From: JBBDSU01 sp040904825
GTDB taxonomy: Bacteria; Actinomycetota; Nitriliruptoria; Nitriliruptorales; Nitriliruptoraceae
Reading direction: 5' to 3'
Assembly: GCA_040904825.1 (NCBI GenBank)
Contig: JBBDSU010000018.1
Location: 1 to 53,714 of the forward strand
DNA length: 53,714 bases
A program made the position numbers and the translations under genes. Under the pieces are notes generated by a model, which was not told where the DNA came from, ran no database searches, and saw only the letters and a program-made list of their open reading frames with translations. Positions 16,099 to 23,984 of this stretch are shown piece by piece (the first letter of the stretch is position 1; each line of letters starts with the position of its first letter).

Positions 16099-17997
16099 TC
16101 AGCGGTTGCTGGTCGTGTCAACGAACTGTGTGCGTGCAAGGTTCGCATACAGCTCACCGCGCGCGATGAGTTCCTGGTGTGTGCCCTGCTCGACGATGCG
16201 GCCGGCATCCATCACGACGATGAGATCGGCATCGACCACGGTCGACAGCCGGTGGGCGATCACCAACGACGTGCGGTTCGTGAGTGTTTCGGCGAGCGCC
16301 GCCTGCACCAGACGTTCGGACTCGGTATCAAGATGGGCGGTCGCCTCGTCAAGGATGACGATGGCGGGGTCCTTGAGCAGCACTCGGGCGATGGACAAGC
16401 GCTGCTTCTCGCCTCCAGAGAGCCGGTAGCCGCGCTCACCGACGACGGTGTCGTACCCGTCAGGCAACCGGCTGATGAGCGTGTGAATACGTGCCGCCTG
16501 CGCGGCAGCGACGAGCTCTTCGTCGGTGGCATCTGGCCGCGCGTAGCGCAGATTGGCAGCAATCGAGTCGTGGAACAGGTGCGCGTCCTGGCTGACTACG
16601 CCGATCCGGTCGCGCAGCGAGTCCAGTGCTACGTCGCGAACATCATGGCCATCGACGATGACGCGCCCTTCGGTCACGTCGTACAGCCGGGGGACCAGTG
16701 ATGACAGCGTCGACTTGCCTGCGCCAGAAGGCCCGACGATGGCGACCATCGTTCCTGGTGGGATCTCCAGGTTGATGTCGGTCAGGATCCAGTCGGACGC
16801 TTCGGTGTCATGATCAGACCGGGGGCCTTCCAGAGACGCCAGTGACGACCCAGTGGCGTCTGGAAAGCGGAACGACACGTTGTCGAAGGTCACGTGACCC
16901 GTCGAGGACTCCATGGAGCCATCGATCGGTGCCAGCGTGACGGCATCTTCATGTTCTTTGATGGCATGCGGCAGATCCAGCACTTCGAACACGCGCTCGA
17001 AACTCACCAGGGCCGTCATCAGGTCAACGCGAGCATTCGACAGTTGTGCCAGTGGGCCATAGAGCTGGGTGACATAGAGCGCGAGGGCAACCACGGTGCC
17101 GACCTGCAATTCCGGGTCACCTATCACCAAGCGGCCACCGACGAGATAGACCATTGCGGTCGCCATCGCACCAACGAACCCTAGTGAGGCAAACAACGCG
17201 CGACCATGCACGGCGGTGCGCACACCGAGGCTGGCGACTTGCGAGGCACGGTCGTGAAACACCTCGACTTCGCGGTCAACCCGCCCGAACAGCTTGACCA
17301 GCAGTGCGCCAGCGACATGGAACCGCTCGGTCATCACCGTGTTCATCTCGGCGTTGAGCTGCATCGCCTCACGTGCCAGCTTCTGCAGGCGGCGGCCGAC
17401 GATCCGGGCTGGAATGACAAACACCGGCAGGATCGCCACTGCCAACAGCGTCACCCGCCACTCCAGGATCAGCATCGCGATCAACGTGACTGTCACGCCA
17501 ATCAGGTTGTCGACGATGCCGCCGAGCGTGCCGGTCAGGGCACGTTGCGCGCCGATCACGTCGTTGTTCAACCGAGTGATCAGCGCACCCGTCTGCGTGC
17601 GGGTGAAAAATGCGATGGGCATGGCCTGGACATGCCGGTAGAGCATGGTGCGCAGATCGAGGATGAAGCCTTCGCCGATGGAGGCCGACAACCAGCGTTC
17701 CAGCATCGACAGGCATGCGACGATCGCTGCCACGCCCAGCATGGCCCAGAACAAAGTCCACAATAGGGAGGTATCAGCCTCAGGGATCGCACGGTCGATT
17801 GCGATCCTGATGAGCTGGGGAGGTGCAGCTGACGTGACGGCCGCCACCATGATGAGGATGACGAAGGCTGTCAATCGCGACCGGTATGGCCGGGCCAGGC
17901 CCAGTGCCCGTCGTGCCACCGTCCGATCAAAGCGGCGGCTGGCCATTTCCTCGGCGTCGCCGAGTGGCCGGAAAGGCATGCCGCCAAAGCCTCGCAC
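16099..17997 (-). CDS. ABC transporter, fused permease/ATPase (exporter type)
   Basis: A half-transporter of 632 aa in the multidrug/lipid exporter class, expected to work as a homodimer in the membrane. Six transmembrane segments span roughly residues 40-320. The nucleotide-binding domain has Walker A GPSGAGKST (about 421), the signature LSGGEKQRLSIARVLL (about 526), Walker B IVILDEAT and the switch histidine in LVIAHRLST. A loop of about 25 residues (DATGSSLASLEGPRSDHDTE) sits between the first strands of the ATPase. The GTG at 17997 has GAGG 6 nt upstream; an ATG at 17979 is possible. It is convergent with the PPR gene, with 6 bp between stops. The substrate cannot be predicted. Confidence 0.93.
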   Translation of the reverse strand: MRGFGGMPFRPLGDAEEMASRRFDRTVARRALGLARPYRSRLTAFVILIMVAAVTSAAPPQLIRIAIDRAIPEADTSLLWTLFWAMLGVAAIVACLSMLERWLSASIGEGFILDLRTMLYRHVQAMPIAFFTRTQTGALITRLNNDVIGAQRALTGTLGGIVDNLIGVTVTLIAMLILEWRVTLLAVAILPVFVIPARIVGRRLQKLAREAMQLNAEMNTVMTERFHVAGALLVKLFGRVDREVEVFHDRASQVASLGVRTAVHGRALFASLGFVGAMATAMVYLVGGRLVIGDPELQVGTVVALALYVTQLYGPLAQLSNARVDLMTALVSFERVFEVLDLPHAIKEHEDAVTLAPIDGSMESSTGHVTFDNVSFRFPDATGSSLASLEGPRSDHDTEASDWILTDINLEIPPGTMVAIVGPSGAGKSTLSSLVPRLYDVTEGRVIVDGHDVRDVALDSLRDRIGVVSQDAHLFHDSIAANLRYARPDATDEELVAAAQAARIHTLISRLPDGYDTVVGERGYRLSGGEKQRLSIARVLLKDPAIVILDEATAHLDTESERLVQAALAETLTNRTSLVIAHRLSTVVDADLIVVMDAGRIVEQGTHQELIARGELYANLARTQFVDTTSNR

Positions 17998-18140
17998 TGG
18001 CCACCTCGTCGTCGCGGGCCATTAGGATCGTTATCGTGGGCCACGCGAGGTCACGGCGAGGCGTGCCTCGAGGTCGTGATATCGCCGCACCACGTAGTGC
18101 TAGAGCGGCCCCCATCGTACGACCGCATCGCGAGGTACCT

Positions 18141-19799
18141 GTGCCAGTTGATCCAACCCCGCGCAGCACCTCACCTGACGGTGATCGTGCGCGCCTCGCA
18201 CCCTACGTCTCCGACGTGGACGGTGACGTGTTCGCATTGACAGGTCTGCCCGAGGTCGTCAAAGGCGCGATGTTCGCGCGGTATTCGCGCTACGCCGGTT
18301 CTTTGAAGGATCTGTTTCTCGAAGAATTTGCGGACGACCTCGATGCTGACGATCCCGCAGCGCGGGCCGAATCGCTCTATCAGCGGGTCTTCGATCAGTA
18401 CGGCGATGACTCTGTAGCCCAGCTCGGCGGCGCACACGTCGCGCTGGAGAATGTGTCGAACCTGGCGACCAAACGCATCGAATGGGGGCGACTGGCCGCC
18501 TACCTCGAACAGTCGACCCGCTACATCCCGTTCGATACCAAGCCGAACGGCCGCTACCGGTACCACCGCGACGCCGACATCATGGCCGGCCGGCACGCAC
18601 AAGCCTACGAACGCGAACTTGATGCCATCTTTGATCTCTATGCCGGGCTCGTGCCAGAGGTTCTCGAATGGGTGCGCCGGCGGTGGCCTCGCGATGACGA
18701 CACCTCGACGTTCGTCTACAACAACGCGACCAAGGCCAAGGCGCTCGACCTGTTGCGGGGGCTCTTGCCAGCCGCCACGACCGCCAATGTAGGAATGTTC
18801 GCCTCCGGCCAGTCCTACGAACAGTTGCTCCTGCGGTTGCGGGCAGACCCGCTGGCGGAGTCTCGCTCGATCGCTGATCGCTTGCTGACCGAGTTGCGGA
18901 CCGTGATCCCATCGTTTCTGACCAGGGTTGACCGTCCTGATCGGGGTGGTGCCTGGAGCGACTACTTGGCGTCAACCCGGCTTGCCACCCGCCAGCTTGC
19001 TCAGGAGTTGGTAACTGCGCCCGCCGACCCGGCAGCACCTGTGACGCTGACCGACTTCTCGCCGCGCGATCCGGTCGATGCCGAGATCGCGCTGGTGACC
19101 GCCGCGCTGTATCCCCACGTGACCCTGCCCGAGCAGCAACTGGAAGCCGAAGTTGCCAGCTGGCCGGCTGAGCGCCGCCGCCAAGTTCTTGCGGCCTATG
19201 TCGGTGATCGCGCCAACCGTCGTCACCGGCCGGGGCGCGGCTTTGAAAGGGTGTGGTACCGGTTCGACGTCCTTGGTGACTACGGCGGATTCCGGGATCT
19301 TCAGCGCCATCGCATGCTCACCATTGAATGGCAGGAACTGACCCCTGCGCACGGGTACGACACCCCGCCTGAACTTGAAGAGGCTGGTGTTGCCGCCCGG
19401 TGGCACGAGGCACTGGCCAGATCAGCCGACTTGTATGCCCTGGTCGCTGACGACCATCCTGCCCAGGCCCAGTATGCGGTGTGCTTCGCCTACCGGGTGC
19501 GCTACGTGATGCAGTTCAACGCTAGGGCGGCGATGCAGATGCTGGAATTGCGCTCGACGCCGCAGGGTCACCCGCTGTACCGCGCCATTGTTCAGGAGAT
19601 GCACCGGCAGATCGGCGACGTTGCCGGACACCGTGCGGTGGCTGATGCGATGATTCATGTCGACCATGGAGCCAACGAACTTGAGCGACTTGAGTCCGAG
19701 CGCGCCGCCGAACGTCGCCGTACGGTGCGGCAGACCACGTCGACCGGCGGCGACCTGGATGCCGCCGCAGAGCCCCATAGCAGAGGGACACCGCTGTGA
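18141..19799 (+). CDS. Two-domain ThyX-like (FAD-dependent thymidylate synthase) protein
   Basis: A 552-aa protein with two diverged copies of the ThyX fold. Canonical ThyX (about 250 aa) methylates dUMP using FAD and folate and carries RHRxxSxxxxSxR. In the N-terminal half the aligned block is GRLAAYLEQSTRY (116-128): the second Arg, the later Ser and the final Arg-Tyr are kept, but the first Arg-His is lost. In the C-terminal half RHR survives (389-391), followed by MLTIEWQEL instead of the Ser-containing part. A ThyX-like helix, ARAAMQMLELRS, follows. The GTG at 18141 has GAGG 6 nt upstream. Activity is uncertain; the alternative is a non-catalytic paralogue. The stop overlaps the next gene by 4 bp. 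Confidence 0.8.
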   Translation: MPVDPTPRSTSPDGDRARLAPYVSDVDGDVFALTGLPEVVKGAMFARYSRYAGSLKDLFLEEFADDLDADDPAARAESLYQRVFDQYGDDSVAQLGGAHVALENVSNLATKRIEWGRLAAYLEQSTRYIPFDTKPNGRYRYHRDADIMAGRHAQAYERELDAIFDLYAGLVPEVLEWVRRRWPRDDDTSTFVYNNATKAKALDLLRGLLPAATTANVGMFASGQSYEQLLLRLRADPLAESRSIADRLLTELRTVIPSFLTRVDRPDRGGAWSDYLASTRLATRQLAQELVTAPADPAAPVTLTDFSPRDPVDAEIALVTAALYPHVTLPEQQLEAEVASWPAERRRQVLAAYVGDRANRRHRPGRGFERVWYRFDVLGDYGGFRDLQRHRMLTIEWQELTPAHGYDTPPELEEAGVAARWHEALARSADLYALVADDHPAQAQYAVCFAYRVRYVMQFNARAAMQMLELRSTPQGHPLYRAIVQEMHRQIGDVAGHRAVADAMIHVDHGANELERLESERAAERRRTVRQTTSTGGDLDAAAEPHSRGTPL

Positions 19800-20194
19800 A
19801 TCATCGACTGCAGAGCATCGTGCTGGGCCTGATGGCAGGATTCGTGCCGCTGCTGCTCCTTGACCTGGCTCGCATTCTGCGTGATGCGTTCGAACGAGAT
19901 GGGGGTCAGACCAGCGAATGGTGGTCGATTGCCTGCTATCTCGCCGTGGGTCTGGTGGTGACCTGGGTGGCTGCTGTGGGGTTCAGAGACCGAACGGTGC
20001 CCGCCATCGGCGCTGCTGTGATCGTGCTGTTCGTGCTGCCGACGCTGCCGGTCGCCGCAGTCGAATGGATCCCGGATCTGCCGATGGCCCCGGTCACGCT
20101 GGTCCAGCGGTCCGCTGCGGTCATGCTGATCGGAACGTTCCTGGCTATCGCCGTTGGGTCGGCCGGTCGAAGCCGACGTCGCAGCAATCGGTAG
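19796..20194 (+). CDS. Small four-helix membrane protein, unknown function
   Basis: I do not recognise this 132-aa protein. Four hydrophobic segments are visible (about residues 5-27, 42-62, 68-92 and 101-122), with a basic C-terminus GRSRRRSNR that should lie in the cytoplasm. The GTG start overlaps the ThyX-like stop (GTGA), so the two are likely co-translated. It is convergent with the membrane protein at 20228-21022. Confidence 0.7.
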   Translation: MNHRLQSIVLGLMAGFVPLLLLDLARILRDAFERDGGQTSEWWSIACYLAVGLVVTWVAAVGFRDRTVPAIGAAVIVLFVLPTLPVAAVEWIPDLPMAPVTLVQRSAAVMLIGTFLAIAVGSAGRSRRRSNR

Positions 20195-20227
20195 TTTGTC
20201 GCATGTCACCTAGGTCGGCGACGGACG

Positions 20228-21022
20228 TCAGTCCACCTCGACGGTGACCCGATCGGTGACCGCGGGGGCGAGTGGGGTGCCGTCACCGCGGACGAATTCG
20301 ACGGTGATCGCGTGGTTGCCGCCAGACAGCGAGATGCTGGTGCTGACCTCGTCGCATGGCGCCGTTGCCGAACATTGTGGTGACCACTCGGCATCGCGCC
20401 GGTCGCCATCGATGTAGACGTTGATCACACCAAGGTGGGTCGCCACCTCAGACATCGCCGCCCATGCCTCGAACGTGGCCGCACCGGGTCCAATGGTGCC
20501 GCCCCTGACGCGTACTACGATCTCGACGTCGCCGGTCACCTGCTGCCCGTCGGCTGGCACCAGAATCGCGACTTCCGCGTCATCGGCCAACGGCAGCACT
20601 TCCACTGGAGGGTGGAGCGCCACAGTCAGCGGCCCGGACAGGACCGTGACCGTGACAATGCCCACCGCCAACGTGGCACCGGTCAGCGGGGACAGGCCAT
20701 CAAGCTGCACAGGCGTGGTGACGTGGATCAGCAACGCCACCGCGGCGACCACCGCGATGGGAAGCCCCCAGCCGATCCCATCGGAGATCCACCCATCGCC
20801 GATGGCTCCGAGGCTGGCTATCGCAACAGCGGCCGCGGCTGGCAACGCCAGGTCCGACAGATCATCGACCTTGAGAAGCCTCGTCGCAATGGCCAGTACG
20901 GTGATGGCGAGCATGATCCCCGCGACAACCACCATCGCCTGCCACACAGAACCTGGCCCCGCATGGCCGATCACCGCTGGCAGCGATGTCACCGGACCCG
21001 CCGTCATGTAAGCGAGACTCAC
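20228..21022 (-). CDS. Membrane protein with extracytoplasmic beta-rich domain
   Basis: A 264-aa protein of unknown function. Four hydrophobic segments fill residues 20-135, starting near VWQAMVVVAGIMLAITVLAI. They are followed by a soluble domain of about 125 residues beginning LVPADGQQVTGDVEIVVRV, which resembles an Ig-like fold and contains a possible disulphide pair in SPQCSATAPCDE. I chose the GTG at 21022 because AGGAG lies 6 nt upstream; an ATG at 21007 is the alternative. It is divergent from dapA, with a 243-bp gap holding no gene. Confidence 0.7.
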   Translation of the reverse strand: MSLAYMTAGPVTSLPAVIGHAGPGSVWQAMVVVAGIMLAITVLAIATRLLKVDDLSDLALPAAAAVAIASLGAIGDGWISDGIGWGLPIAVVAAVALLIHVTTPVQLDGLSPLTGATLAVGIVTVTVLSGPLTVALHPPVEVLPLADDAEVAILVPADGQQVTGDVEIVVRVRGGTIGPGAATFEAWAAMSEVATHLGVINVYIDGDRRDAEWSPQCSATAPCDEVSTSISLSGGNHAITVEFVRGDGTPLAPAVTDRVTVEVD

Positions 21023-21265
21023 CGGTGACTCCTGACGTTGGCCGGTTGGGTGGCAACGTGGTTGCTCTGGTGCACTTGGCACGGCTTGATGCGCGATCTC
21101 GGACTTGGCGCCACAGGGCCCGCCACGATTGTGCCCGTTAGGATATGCCTGGCAGCGGCGCGGCCAGCCCGTTGACGTTTTCACCGCGGATACCGCCGTG
21201 ATGGTCCGGATATTCGCCAACGATGGTGCCTGACGAGACGCGATTCGAACGCAAGGTGTGCACGC

Positions 21266-22186
21266 ATGGCTAACGACGGCGGATGGATGCCCGTCCCTCC
21301 AGGTGTGGGACGCGTTGTCACAGCGATGGCGACTCCTATGCTTGATGATGGCTCCCTGGATCTTGCAGGCGCCGAGCAACTCGCAGATCATCTTGTCACC
21401 ACCGGTACTGAGACGGTGCTTGTCAACGGCACCACCGGAGAATCTCCGACCCTTGCCGGCAACGAACCGTGGCAGTTGCTCGCGGTCGTCCGTGAGGCCG
21501 TCGGTGAGCGCGCCACCGTGATGATGGGGACGGGAAGCAATAGCACCGCCTCGACGGTCGACGCTACGGCGCGAGCCACCGACGAAGGTGCCGACTCCAT
21601 CCTGGTCGTCACGCCGTACTACAACCGCCCCGACCAGCGGGGGCTGCTGGCGCATTTCACTGCCGTCGCCGCGTCGACGCACCTGCCCATCGTGATGTAC
21701 GACATTCCGTTTCGCACCGGCCGTGAAATCGAAACCCCTACCCTGATCGAGTTGGCACAGACTCCCAACCTGGCCGGTGTCAAGGATGCGACGACCGACC
21801 TCGGCAAGCTGGGCGATGTGATTGCCGCGACACGAGGAGTTGACGGTGGGTTCGGAATCTGGAGTGGTGCCGACGAGGTGAATCTTCCGGTGCTCGCTGT
21901 CGGTGGGAGCGGGGTCGTGTCGGTTGCCGCACACCTTTGCGGGCCGGAGATCGCCGCAATGATCGCAGTGTTTCCGACTGCCCCGGCGGCAGCACGCGAT
22001 CTGCACCTGAGGTGCCTGGGGTTGCATCGTGCTTTGTTCGCTGAACCTTCACCTGCCCCCCTCAAGGGCGGGCTGACCGCACTGGGACTGCCAGGCGGTC
22101 CTGTGCGCCCGCCGTTGGCGGACGCATCTCAACACGTTGTCGACCGTGTGGTCGACGCCTATCACACATTGGCCGCAGCCAGATGA
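21266..22186 (+). CDS. dapA: 4-hydroxy-tetrahydrodipicolinate synthase
   Basis: DapA condenses pyruvate with aspartate semialdehyde, the committed step to diaminopimelate and lysine. The TIM-barrel motifs are NGTTGESPTL, the catalytic tyrosine in VVTPYYNRP and the Schiff-base lysine in GVKDAT. Length (306 aa) is typical. An AAGGTG site precedes the ATG at a wider than usual distance. The stop overlaps the RNase J start (ATGA), an actinobacterial arrangement that couples the two genes although their functions are unrelated. Confidence 0.96.
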   Translation: MANDGGWMPVPPGVGRVVTAMATPMLDDGSLDLAGAEQLADHLVTTGTETVLVNGTTGESPTLAGNEPWQLLAVVREAVGERATVMMGTGSNSTASTVDATARATDEGADSILVVTPYYNRPDQRGLLAHFTAVAASTHLPIVMYDIPFRTGREIETPTLIELAQTPNLAGVKDATTDLGKLGDVIAATRGVDGGFGIWSGADEVNLPVLAVGGSGVVSVAAHLCGPEIAAMIAVFPTAPAAARDLHLRCLGLHRALFAEPSPAPLKGGLTALGLPGGPVRPPLADASQHVVDRVVDAYHTLAAAR

Positions 22187-23883
22187 CACAAACTTCCCGC
22201 AAGTCCGGCACGTCGAACCGCGATGTCGCGCCCGTCACCGTCACGTTCTTTGGAGGGCTCGGTGAGATCGGGCGGAACATGGCCACCATCGAGGTTGATG
22301 GTGCGATCGTCATTGTGGACGTCGGGGTGTTGTTCCCCGACGCCGAGCATCTGGGTGTCGACTTGATTCTGCCGGACTGGTCGTCGTTGAAGGAGCGAGC
22401 CGACGACATCGAGGCTGTGTTTCTCACCCACGGTCACTTGGACCACATCGGGGCGCTGCCCTACTTGCTGCGCGACCTCGACCGGCCATTGACGATCTAC
22501 GGCACCAAGCTCACGCTCGCGTTCTGTGAAGCGGTGATGGAAGAGTGGGACGACCTGCCTGAGGTTGAACTGATCGAGATTGAGCCAGGTGACGTGATCG
22601 AACTCGACGTTGTATCCGTCGAAGCCGTTCAGGTGTCGCACTCGATTCCCGACGGCGTGGCATATGCGTTCCGCACACCCCACGGCATGATCGTCCACAC
22701 GGGCGACTTCAAGCTCGACCAGAGTCCCATCGACGGCCGGCCCACCGACCTCGCCCACTTCGCCCGGCTTGGTGACGAAGGCGTTGACCTGCTGCTGGCC
22801 GACTCGACCGGCGCTGATACGCCCGGTCACGTCCCCACTGAACGCACGGTGGGTACCAGCATCCGCGAGCATGTCGCCGACGCTGAAGGCCTCATCGTCG
22901 TCGCATCGTTCGCATCGCACGTCCATCGCATCCAGCAGGTGCTCGACGCGGCAATTGCCGTCGGCCGTCGGCCAGTCTTCGTAGGCCGCTCAATGGTGCG
23001 CAATATGGGGATCGCGGGCGAGCTTGGGTATCTCGAATTCGACGAGAACACGGTTATCGACCTCGCGGACGTCGGCAACTACGACCGCGGCGATCTGATC
23101 GTGATCTGCACGGGATCGCAGGGAGAGCCATTTTCTGCGTTGAGCCTGATGGCCGCCGGCGATCACCGCCACCTCGACGTCGGTGAAGGCGACCTCATCA
23201 TCCTGGCGTCAAGCCTGATTCCCGGCAACGAGCAAGCCGTCTTCCGCTCCATCAACAATCTGTCACGACGCGGGTGCAAGGTCATCCACCGGGGGATCTC
23301 GCCGGTGCACGTGTCAGGCCACGCCAGCCGTGATGACTTGATCCTGTTCCACAACATCGTCGAACCTGAGTTCGTCGTGCCGGTCCACGGTGAGCACCGC
23401 CATATGCGGGCCCACCGCGATATCGCGGTGATGACGGGCTGCCTCAAAGACCATGTGCTCATCTGTGAAGACGGTGACACCGTCCACCTCGAGGACGGCA
23501 AAGCCACCCGTGGAGAGCCTGTGGCAACCAGTCACGTCTACATCGACGGCCTTCTCGACGATGTAGGTCCGGCGCTACTGCGCGACCGGCGTCGCATCGG
23601 TGAGGATGGCATCTGCATCTGTGTGGTGACCATCGACACGCAGGCTCGCAAGGTTGCTGGCGACACCGTCGTCACACAGAAGGGTGTCGTCTTTCACGAG
23701 CGTGCCGATGAGATTCTGGAAACTGCACGCCAAGCGGTCGACGCAGAACTCGCCAGTCTGACAGCGGCAAAGTTTGAAGATACGGCCACGATCCAACGGC
23801 ACGTGATTCAGGCACTTGGGCGCTTCTGGCGCGAAGAAACTGGCCGACGGCCCTTCATTCTCCCCATCGTCCAGGACGCCTGA
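22183..23883 (+). CDS. rnj: Ribonuclease J
   Basis: A metallo-beta-lactamase/beta-CASP nuclease with 5'-3' exonuclease and endonuclease activity in mRNA decay and rRNA maturation. The protein is 566 aa. The zinc motif HGHLDH is at 83-88, the beta-CASP motifs include CTGSQGEPFSAL and VSGHASRDDL, and PVHGEHRHM supplies a late histidine. The C-terminal dimerisation domain is present. With PNPase at 9844 this window holds two of the main RNA-decay enzymes. Translation begins inside the dapA stop. Confidence 0.96.
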   Translation: MTQTSRKSGTSNRDVAPVTVTFFGGLGEIGRNMATIEVDGAIVIVDVGVLFPDAEHLGVDLILPDWSSLKERADDIEAVFLTHGHLDHIGALPYLLRDLDRPLTIYGTKLTLAFCEAVMEEWDDLPEVELIEIEPGDVIELDVVSVEAVQVSHSIPDGVAYAFRTPHGMIVHTGDFKLDQSPIDGRPTDLAHFARLGDEGVDLLLADSTGADTPGHVPTERTVGTSIREHVADAEGLIVVASFASHVHRIQQVLDAAIAVGRRPVFVGRSMVRNMGIAGELGYLEFDENTVIDLADVGNYDRGDLIVICTGSQGEPFSALSLMAAGDHRHLDVGEGDLIILASSLIPGNEQAVFRSINNLSRRGCKVIHRGISPVHVSGHASRDDLILFHNIVEPEFVVPVHGEHRHMRAHRDIAVMTGCLKDHVLICEDGDTVHLEDGKATRGEPVATSHVYIDGLLDDVGPALLRDRRRIGEDGICICVVTIDTQARKVAGDTVVTQKGVVFHERADEILETARQAVDAELASLTAAKFEDTATIQRHVIQALGRFWREETGRRPFILPIVQDA

Positions 23884-23924
23884 CAAAGGTGTAGTTCCCT
23901 CAACGGCATTACAGGTTACGCTGT

Positions 23925-23967
23925 CTGACCAAGGCCTACCTGACTGAGGCCTGCTGACCGATGCCTG
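23925..23967 (+). repeat. Three imperfect tandem repeats upstream of ftsK
   Basis: Units at 23925-23939, 23940-23953 and 23954-23967 share CTGACYRAKGCCTR. The third contains the ATG at 23961, which argues against that ATG as the ftsK start. They could be protein-binding sites or slippage repeats. The array lies directly upstream of the ftsK ribosome binding site. Confidence 0.6.
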
Positions 23968-23984
23968 TGAGGGAGGCGCGTCTC

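Noticed and set aside
21139..21144. TAGGAT as minus-10 of dapA
   Set aside because: A typical actinobacterial hexamer, but no minus-35 at suitable spacing and it lies over 120 bp from the start.
21023..22027. A continuous minus-strand frame extending the membrane protein upstream across dapA
   Set aside because: The extension is antisense to the well-supported dapA gene; a ribosome binding site and GTG at 21022 mark the real start.
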